DNA from: Arthrobacter sp. zg-Y820
Lineage (GTDB): Bacteria; Actinomycetota; Actinomycetes; Actinomycetales; Micrococcaceae
DNA length: 64,000 nt
Assembly (NCBI RefSeq): GCF_030142155.1
Contig: NZ_CP126247.1
Span: forward strand, 2,542,001-2,606,000
Direction of reading: 5' to 3'
Each line of letters opens with the position of its first letter. Position 1 is the stretch's first letter. The position numbers were made by a program, and so were the translations under genes. Of this stretch, positions 54,304-61,013 are shown one piece after another. The notes below the pieces were generated by a model. That model was not told where the DNA came from. It saw only the letters and a list, made by a program, of their open reading frames with translations, and did no database searches.

Positions 54304-55020
54304 TTACTTTGAAGGAGGTGCAGCGACCAGTATTTGCTCATTGGCACGCACCAAATCCTCCGCGAAATCCACTTCCACAGCGTAATAAGCACTGATGTCA
54401 ACAGGTGCGTAACGCGACCCGTTGAGGGAGATAGCTGCCTCTATGCCACCCTCGAAGTACTCCTGGTCATCGACTTCAGTTAGACGTGCGATAAGAACGT
54501 CCTTATCGGCAGACGACACGTAGTTAATCCCAATTGCTTCCCCCAGGGCATTCTGGGTTTTCTTAGACAGGTTGTTTATGAATCCGTCTTCGCCAACAGT
54601 ATATTTAACTTCCTCATCGGACACGGAGGAAGTATCCACAGCGATGAAGGACTTATCCGCTTTGATCGAGTCACGGAGGTATTCCAGCATCTCGGGGTCA
54701 AAAACAACATCGCCGTTCATCCACAGCACGCCGCCGTCGTGAGAGTTTTTCAACGCTTTCAGCAAACTCTTCGAAGTATTTGTCTGATCAAAAGCTTCAT
54801 TGTAAACAAACGAAGCATCCGGCATATGCTCCATGATTTGCTCGAGCTTATAGCCGACCACAATAGTCAACCGCAACTCTTCCCCGAAGGCGGCCTTGAG
54901 GTTATCCACTTGCTGAGTCATGATGGTTCGTCCATCATCCAGGGGTGTGAGTGGCTTTGGGTGCGGTCGCGCCAACCTAGTACCCATGCCTGCTGCGAGA
55001 ATCACGGTCTGTAAAGTCAT
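54304..55020 (-). CDS. Nucleotidyltransferase (NTP_transferase / LicC-like)
   Basis: 238 residues: LQTVILAAGMGTRLARPHPKPLTPLDDGR is the GxGTRL...PKPL pyrophosphorylase signature, MNGDVVFDP (D with metal) follows, and EYFEGGIEAAI is near the C-terminus. The length and the PLTPL form resemble CTP:phosphocholine or sugar-1-phosphate cytidylyl/uridylyltransferases, not TagD (no HxGH). It probably activates a building block for the adjacent transferases. ATG at 55020 after AGGAAC; a start 54 bases upstream has weaker context. 63 bases separate it from the TPR-TagF gene. Confidence 0.8.
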   Translation of the reverse strand: MTLQTVILAAGMGTRLARPHPKPLTPLDDGRTIMTQQVDNLKAAFGEELRLTIVVGYKLEQIMEHMPDASFVYNEAFDQTNTSKSLLKALKNSHDGGVLWMNGDVVFDPEMLEYLRDSIKADKSFIAVDTSSVSDEEVKYTVGEDGFINNLSKKTQNALGEAIGINYVSSADKDVLIARLTEVDDQEYFEGGIEAAISLNGSRYAPVDISAYYAVEVDFAEDLVRANEQILVAAPPSK

Positions 55021-55275
55021 TTTGTTCCTGTCGTCCAGGTAGTAAGGAGCGGGAACAAGCTGGAAGATGGGCATTAGATGCCATCTTGGTGCGCCAAGGC
55101 CAAATCATCAACATCGATATACCATGCTTACCCCCCAGCCAGCGTATCAACCATGATCGTTATAGAGAAATTCACGTTTTGTACATCTAGGGCTAATTTA
55201 TTAGCGTACTGCGTGCTTCGTTTCAGTGCGGGTCAAGAATGCCTGATTGCCTGTCCTTCCAGGAGGAACCGCTTG
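55021..55275. other. Intergenic gap in the polymer locus
   Basis: 255 A/T-richer bases between the nucleotidyltransferase and the next TagF gene, with no supported coding frame. It must hold the promoter of the 55020-50494 unit; no single hexamer pair is convincing. It marks the point where the composition returns to high GC. Confidence 0.4.
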
Positions 55276-58263
55276 CTACCAGGTTGGTTGCCCGCTCCAG
55301 ACGGCTTCGACCACGCGAATTGCGGCAGCACCGTCGTCCAGAGGTGCGTACCGGCGTACGAAATCCCTGTAGCGGCTGGCATAGGGTTCCGCGTTCGCTT
55401 CCTCCGCCAGAACTGCCGCCACCAACTCGTCCGTACACGCTGCCATGGGGCCCGGAGCCTGCGCCTCAAAATCAAAATAGAAGCCGCGTTCGGAATCGCG
55501 GTAGCGGGCCAGGTCCGGGGTCAGGAAGTACATCGGTTTTGCGGTTACACCGAAATCGAACATGGCCGACGAATAGTCGGTCACTAGGAGGTCAGCCGCC
55601 AGATAGAGATCGTTGACCTCGGGATGAGTGGTCACGTCGATGTAGCGGTTCTGCCCGGTGGTCTTCCTCCGGCCTGCGATCTTATGGTGTCCGCGGTAGA
55701 GCAGCACGTATCCCGGGCCCAGCTGCTCTGCGGCCGCGTCGAAGTCGAGGTAAGGATCCGCTGCGGACCCGTTGTCACGCCAGGTTGGCATGTAGAGAAG
55801 AACCTTGCAGTCCTCGGCAATGCCCAGCAGCCTGCGGCTTTCCTCCCGGCGTCCGGCTGCTGTGTCCGCTGCCAGGGCGTCATTGCGGGGATATCCAAAA
55901 ATAGCCGGCTCCCCCCGGTACCCGAAGGCTGACTCCAAGGTATCCGCGGCGAATCCGCTCTGCGAGAGCAGCATGTCCCAGGCAGCCGCTTCACGTTTGA
56001 TGAGCGCTCGGTAGGAAGCGGTCGCGCCGGTCACCGGAGTGTCAGAGCCGATGCGCTTGAGCGGAGTTCCGTGCCACGTCTGGATGTAGAACTGCCCCGG
56101 GCGCTTCCGGAAATAGTGCGGAAAGTTGTTGTTGTTCACCAGGTAACCGGCGGTGGCGAGCAGCCGGAACCACTCCGGACTTTCCCGCAGCACCGGCGCG
56201 CAGTTCGCCGGAACCGGAACTGAGAAGTCCGCGACGGTCCAGTAGCGCTGCAGGCCGGGTATCCGGTCGCCGAGAACGTCGCTGATCGCCCGGCCGCTGT
56301 CCGAACAGGATTTGCCGTCGAAGGTCTCAAAGAGCACGCTCCCGAAGTCCACGGACTCCTCCCTGGTCCGGGAATACTCGGAAATCAGCAGGTGGCGGTT
56401 GCGCGCGGTCCGTTCTGCTGCCGCCCGGGGTGCGGACACCCGCAGGACCAGATCCTGTTCGTTCCCCTCCCCCGCCAGTTCCACGCTCATTAGTTCGTGC
56501 GGCATCTGAGCGGGCAGTTCCCCGAGCAGCTGTCCGAGGGCGGGCACCCGGGCCGTCTGAAAACCTCCGCTTTCCCCGGTCAAAACGCGAAGCACCCGGT
56601 AGTGCCCCGACTCCAGCGCAGACTCGCCGTGCCCCCATTTGTCCTGAATCAGGGGGAACTCGATGCGGAAAAGGCCCGTCTCATCCAGCCAGCGGGTGGA
56701 GGTCGGGCGGACTTCGTTGCGCGCAGTCGTCAGCAAGAATTCCGGAAGCACCGGATCCGGGCATCCAGGGATGCGGGCCAGATGTCCTTCCAGGCTTAGC
56801 GTGGTGCCGTCGCGGTGCATCTCGGCCCGGCTCAACGTCACACGCTCCGGGCGCAGCGACAACTGCAGGTACCCGTAGCCGGTGCATTCGGCGCGCAGCG
56901 CGGCAGCCGGTTCTGACACCGCGACAAGATCGGCTCCCGCCCCGGCCCAACCCACCGGCTCCGTCCTGCCGTTGGGCAGAAATGCCTTGATGGTCCAGCG
57001 TTTCTCCGCAGCACCTGTCACAGTGCTGCAGACGGACGCCAGATCCACGGCAAACAAGGCCCCGGCGGCATCAGTGGGGCGGAACTCCACCTGCGGCTCG
57101 CCCGGGACGTCCAGGAAGAGCGCAGCCGGCACCGCCCCTCCCGACCCCTCGAAGCCGACCGTCACCATGCTTCCCGCTACCTCGACGGAGGCTGCCACGC
57201 ACGAGTAGCGGACGGCCTTAAGCCGCAGGCCTTCGGTGCCGTCCATCAGCCCGATGATGCGCCTGCGCTCACCGAAGAGCGGCCCGACCGGTAACCGCCG
57301 CGGAAGCGTATCCGAGTCCCGGACCCGGATCACATCGGATACGGAGATATCCCCGGATTGAAGGGTCACCTGCACCGCCCATTCAGTGGCCCCGCCGGAA
57401 GCGGGTTGCAGACCAGGCAAGGCACGCGGATCAACCGTTGCGGTGAACGCCGCCCCGGCGTAGGACCGCCAACGGTCCGCCGCAGCGATATCGATGCGGG
57501 GGTCCTGGCCCCTGCGGACGGCGAGCGCTGCTGCGGCATCTGAACCGGAGTGCCGCAGCCCTACCTCCAGGACGCAGTCCGCGGGATCCATCCCGGAGAG
57601 ATAGGCCCAGCCTTCAATTTTGAGGAGGCCGTCATCGGTCCAGACGAAGCGTGTCACCCGCGCGGACAGCGGCCAATCAACCGCGGACAAACTGTGCACT
57701 CCAGGGTTAACTGGTTCGCTTAGCCGCGCCAGATACGGCGGCACGGCAACTCGGCGGCCAGCTGACCGCGGTGCTCCTTCGGTGGGATAGCTTCGCCCGT
57801 TGTCCTGCAGATCCGCGAGCACCAGGAGAACGTCGCTGCGCCGACCTTCCGCAATCAGCGAAAGCAGGACCCGCTGATGGACGCCGAGTGTCCGAAGAAT
57901 CTCCTGCCCGGTGGCGCCTTGCAGCACTCCTGAAACAAACTTCTGCAGATCATCAAACTGGTCCTGGCCGCTGTGCTGGACGTATTCCACCTGGGATCCC
58001 AGGTCTGCGAGACGCTGCCCGTACCACTGCCGGGCATCAGCTTCCGAAGCTTCAGCCTGCACGGCGGCAGCGGCAGCCGCCACCCCCTCCAGCCAGCGGC
58101 GCAGCACCGCGGGATCCGGATCCGGAAGCGGCACGGGCTCCACTTCGGGCGCCACCCACACTGCCGGTGCAGGCTTCCCGGGTGTCGCTGACTTCCGGGG
58201 CACCGGCCCCGTCAACTGCTGCAGTCCCTTGACGCCCCGCTTGAGCCATCCTGCGCTCTTCAC
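55276..58263 (-). CDS. CDP-glycerol glycerophosphotransferase family protein, large N-terminal region
   Basis: 995 residues. 1-~640 is a long region of unknown kind: a helical Ala-rich part (about 50-140) followed by beta-rich segments (SVEVAGSMVTVGFEG, LSLRPERVTLSRAEM). ~650-995 is a TagF domain: FETFDGKSCSDSGRAI, YLVNNNNFPHYFRKRPGQFYIQTWHGTPLKRIG (His about 730) and DLLVTDYSSAMFDF (about 895). It polymerises or transfers polyol phosphate units from CDP-polyol at the membrane face. The GTG start overlaps the stop of the upstream gene by 4 bases (GTGA). High GC, unlike the genes downstream of it. Confidence 0.85.
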   Translation of the reverse strand: MKSAGWLKRGVKGLQQLTGPVPRKSATPGKPAPAVWVAPEVEPVPLPDPDPAVLRRWLEGVAAAAAAVQAEASEADARQWYGQRLADLGSQVEYVQHSGQDQFDDLQKFVSGVLQGATGQEILRTLGVHQRVLLSLIAEGRRSDVLLVLADLQDNGRSYPTEGAPRSAGRRVAVPPYLARLSEPVNPGVHSLSAVDWPLSARVTRFVWTDDGLLKIEGWAYLSGMDPADCVLEVGLRHSGSDAAAALAVRRGQDPRIDIAAADRWRSYAGAAFTATVDPRALPGLQPASGGATEWAVQVTLQSGDISVSDVIRVRDSDTLPRRLPVGPLFGERRRIIGLMDGTEGLRLKAVRYSCVAASVEVAGSMVTVGFEGSGGAVPAALFLDVPGEPQVEFRPTDAAGALFAVDLASVCSTVTGAAEKRWTIKAFLPNGRTEPVGWAGAGADLVAVSEPAAALRAECTGYGYLQLSLRPERVTLSRAEMHRDGTTLSLEGHLARIPGCPDPVLPEFLLTTARNEVRPTSTRWLDETGLFRIEFPLIQDKWGHGESALESGHYRVLRVLTGESGGFQTARVPALGQLLGELPAQMPHELMSVELAGEGNEQDLVLRVSAPRAAAERTARNRHLLISEYSRTREESVDFGSVLFETFDGKSCSDSGRAISDVLGDRIPGLQRYWTVADFSVPVPANCAPVLRESPEWFRLLATAGYLVNNNNFPHYFRKRPGQFYIQTWHGTPLKRIGSDTPVTGATASYRALIKREAAAWDMLLSQSGFAADTLESAFGYRGEPAIFGYPRNDALAADTAAGRREESRRLLGIAEDCKVLLYMPTWRDNGSAADPYLDFDAAAEQLGPGYVLLYRGHHKIAGRRKTTGQNRYIDVTTHPEVNDLYLAADLLVTDYSSAMFDFGVTAKPMYFLTPDLARYRDSERGFYFDFEAQAPGPMAACTDELVAAVLAEEANAEPYASRYRDFVRRYAPLDDGAAAIRVVEAVWSGQPTW

Positions 58264-61013
58264 TTGGTGTGACCAGTTTCGTCCGGCAGCGCTTCGAGGG
58301 AATACTGCTGGTTCCACGGGCGCCCCAGATTCTCCACGGCCACAGTAATCCGCTCACAGGACCGCGAATCCCAGAACGGGAACGTCCCCCGCACCCGCTC
58401 CTCGTACAGCTGCTCACGGACCGAGCCACCGGCCACAATCCTTTTCAGTTCCTGCAACGCGCCGTCCCCATCCGGCGTCACGGGGCCGAAACCGTGCAGC
58501 TCGTAGTCGAAGTATCCCTTGCGGTACACATGCTTGCCTCGGAAGATCTCGTCGCCGTCAAACTGCATGTAAATGACGTTGCTGCCAGAGTAGGCGGCGT
58601 CGAAGGCGATGGAGGAATGATCGGTGATCATCGTGTGAGCCTTGGTCAGTTCTTCCTGCACACTGACATCGCGGTACCTGGCGGGCTGCACATATTCCGG
58701 CAGATCCAGGTACGGCACCACGAACTCAAACTCCGGGTGGGGCATGAAGACCACGCTCAGCCCGGAGTTGACGCTCAGCTCCTTCAGCTCCGCTGAGCGC
58801 AGCAACGCCATCCAGTTAGCGCCGAAGTCGGTCGCTTCGAAAGCCACCGCCGCCTCTGCGGGCGTTTCACAGACTTCGATGACCTTTTTCACGTATTGAC
58901 GCCAGGTCGGTGCGATCAGGATATTGCGGCGTTCTTCCACCGGAGCGGCGAGCGCGGCAGCGCGCAGGGCATCGTAGCGGGGCAGCCCGACGAGCTTGGC
59001 CTCGTGGCCCGAAAGCCGGTACACGCTGTTGTCTCCGGCGATGGATTCGTGTTCACCCTGGGTGGTAGTGACCATCACCGCGATGTTCTTGCCGTTGATC
59101 CAGCGGGACATGTCGTCCTTGATGACACCGTGCTGGAGGTAGACAAACTTGGCCTCACCGTCGCCGAATCGTTCGCGGCTCACCGGGAACTCGACGTTCC
59201 AGTTGGCATGCGACGACAGCTTGTAGGCAGCGTTCAGGACCAGGAGCACCGACTCGTCCGAGCCGTAGGGAACCAGACGGAACCCTTCCGCCTGCAGCCG
59301 GTGCCAGTCCGGGCAGTCCTCCTCGATCACAAAAAAGGCGTTGATGCCCGGCCGGTGCTTCATGAGGTACCGGTAAAGGTGCTCGGCGTTGTCATCGGCA
59401 CGGTCGATCCGGTCCATGAGCAGCCAGGCGTCTTGGTACCGTGCGCGGACCTGCTCCGTGTGCGCCTGCCGGATCAGGGCCCGGTCTGCCGCTGCACGCT
59501 GTTTCGCTTTGGCGGCCGTGAGCTGCCGGAGGAGGATCCGCTGGGCTGCCGCGGCTGCCGTGCGGGAGCGCGAGCTCCCGGTCAACACCCGCCGAACGGT
59601 GAAGCTCGCCCGGGCCCGGGCCAGCTGACGGGTAGCACTGCCGGCCGCTGACGTAGAGGCGCTGCGATGTGTTGCCTGTCCTGATGCCAGCTGCAGGTAG
59701 GAAGCGGGCAGGGGCTTGCGGCCGGCCTGCAGCGGAACTCCGCGGTCGGTCGTAATGGTCGCTGCCACGCCATTGATCAGGATCCGGGTTTCCTCACCGG
59801 ACGGGAGTACAAGAATCCGTTCACGGATCAAAACCCGGCCCAGCACCCGGTGCTCCATCACCTTCGCTGACACCGGAGCCTGAGGGGCACCGTGCACCAC
59901 GAACTCTTCCTGCGGCAGACCATCCTGGTAAAGGTAGTGGTACGTGGTGACCTGCTGCGTCGGATCGGTGGTCCCTTCCACGACCATCGGGTCAGCATCG
60001 CGGAGGCCCTTGTAGTGAGAGCGAAGAATGTTGTGGAAGAGCCAGCCCTGGCTGACCACGCTGAAGGTGTCGATGACATCCTGGTCGATCAGCGCGATGA
60101 TGTGCTCCAGCAGGCGGTGCATGGTGGCCTGCTGCTCCGGTGTGGCGGAGCCGGTGTCGCTGTGCATCCGCTTGTCGTCGATGTAGAACCAAACCAGATC
60201 GTAGAGCACCATGTATTGGGCCCAGTGCGGAACCCGGCCGGCGCTTTCGCGCACCGCCTGCAGCATTCCCAGCCAGCCGTGTTCGGGCAGGTCGCTGTAG
60301 GCTCGGGGATCGCTCCACGCCCCCTGCACCAGCGACGTGCCACCCTGGCGCTGCCGACGGTAATAGTAGCTGGCCGATGCCACCAGCCCGACAACCGGAC
60401 GGCCCACCACTGCCAGATAGCGGCCGATGAGGTTCGCGTCCTCGAACTTGGGGCGGATCCGTTCGTCGAAGCGCAGATGATGGGCTTCCAGGACTTCCCT
60501 GCGGAGGAAGGTTGTGGGCCCGTGCATGTGGATGTATTCCGGGTTCAGGTCAAGGTCCACCAGCAGGTCACCGCTTCGGAACTTCCGGTTCAGCAGGTGG
60601 CCCTGCGATGTCTGCAGCGATGAGTCATTGAACTGGACGAGCCGCCCCGTGAGCATCTGCGCCGACTGCTTCGTGTCGCGGGCTAAAAAGTCTGCAATCC
60701 GCTCGAAATAGTGCGGGTGGAAAGCGTCGTCGGGGTCGCAGAACGTTACCCAAGAGTTTCGGACCAGATCCAGCGCGGCGTTGCGGGCGGAGCCGGGGCC
60801 GCCGTTGGTTTTGCGGACCAGCCGGACGTTGGGTCGCCGTTCTGCCCATTGCGCAACCAGCCGTGCCGACTCGTCAGTGGACCCGTCATCGATGACAACG
60901 ATGTCCAGGTCGTTCACCGGATAGCTTTGGATCTCGAGGGACTTCAGGAACGTCGGCACGTAGTCAGCCACGTTGTACAGCGCCACTACGAGGGAAAATT
61001 GGCCCTTAGCCAC
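58260..61013 (-). CDS. GT2 glycosyltransferase - CDP-glycerol glycerophosphotransferase fusion
   Basis: 917 residues. N-terminal GT2 (about 1-330): FSLVVALYNVADYVPTFL, VVIDDGSTDES and the DxD-like FCDPDDAF. About 340-520 is a linker with beta character and a basic helical stretch. The C-terminal TagF domain has YLQHGVIKDDMSRW (His about 628) and HTMITDHSSIAFDA (about 797), where the usual TDYSS is TDHSS. GTG start with GGAG 8 bases upstream, overlapping the previous gene by 8 bases. Probably adds sugar and polyol phosphate alternately to a growing chain. Confidence 0.87.
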   Translation of the reverse strand: MAKGQFSLVVALYNVADYVPTFLKSLEIQSYPVNDLDIVVIDDGSTDESARLVAQWAERRPNVRLVRKTNGGPGSARNAALDLVRNSWVTFCDPDDAFHPHYFERIADFLARDTKQSAQMLTGRLVQFNDSSLQTSQGHLLNRKFRSGDLLVDLDLNPEYIHMHGPTTFLRREVLEAHHLRFDERIRPKFEDANLIGRYLAVVGRPVVGLVASASYYYRRQRQGGTSLVQGAWSDPRAYSDLPEHGWLGMLQAVRESAGRVPHWAQYMVLYDLVWFYIDDKRMHSDTGSATPEQQATMHRLLEHIIALIDQDVIDTFSVVSQGWLFHNILRSHYKGLRDADPMVVEGTTDPTQQVTTYHYLYQDGLPQEEFVVHGAPQAPVSAKVMEHRVLGRVLIRERILVLPSGEETRILINGVAATITTDRGVPLQAGRKPLPASYLQLASGQATHRSASTSAAGSATRQLARARASFTVRRVLTGSSRSRTAAAAAQRILLRQLTAAKAKQRAAADRALIRQAHTEQVRARYQDAWLLMDRIDRADDNAEHLYRYLMKHRPGINAFFVIEEDCPDWHRLQAEGFRLVPYGSDESVLLVLNAAYKLSSHANWNVEFPVSRERFGDGEAKFVYLQHGVIKDDMSRWINGKNIAVMVTTTQGEHESIAGDNSVYRLSGHEAKLVGLPRYDALRAAALAAPVEERRNILIAPTWRQYVKKVIEVCETPAEAAVAFEATDFGANWMALLRSAELKELSVNSGLSVVFMPHPEFEFVVPYLDLPEYVQPARYRDVSVQEELTKAHTMITDHSSIAFDAAYSGSNVIYMQFDGDEIFRGKHVYRKGYFDYELHGFGPVTPDGDGALQELKRIVAGGSVREQLYEERVRGTFPFWDSRSCERITVAVENLGRPWNQQYSLEALPDETGHTK

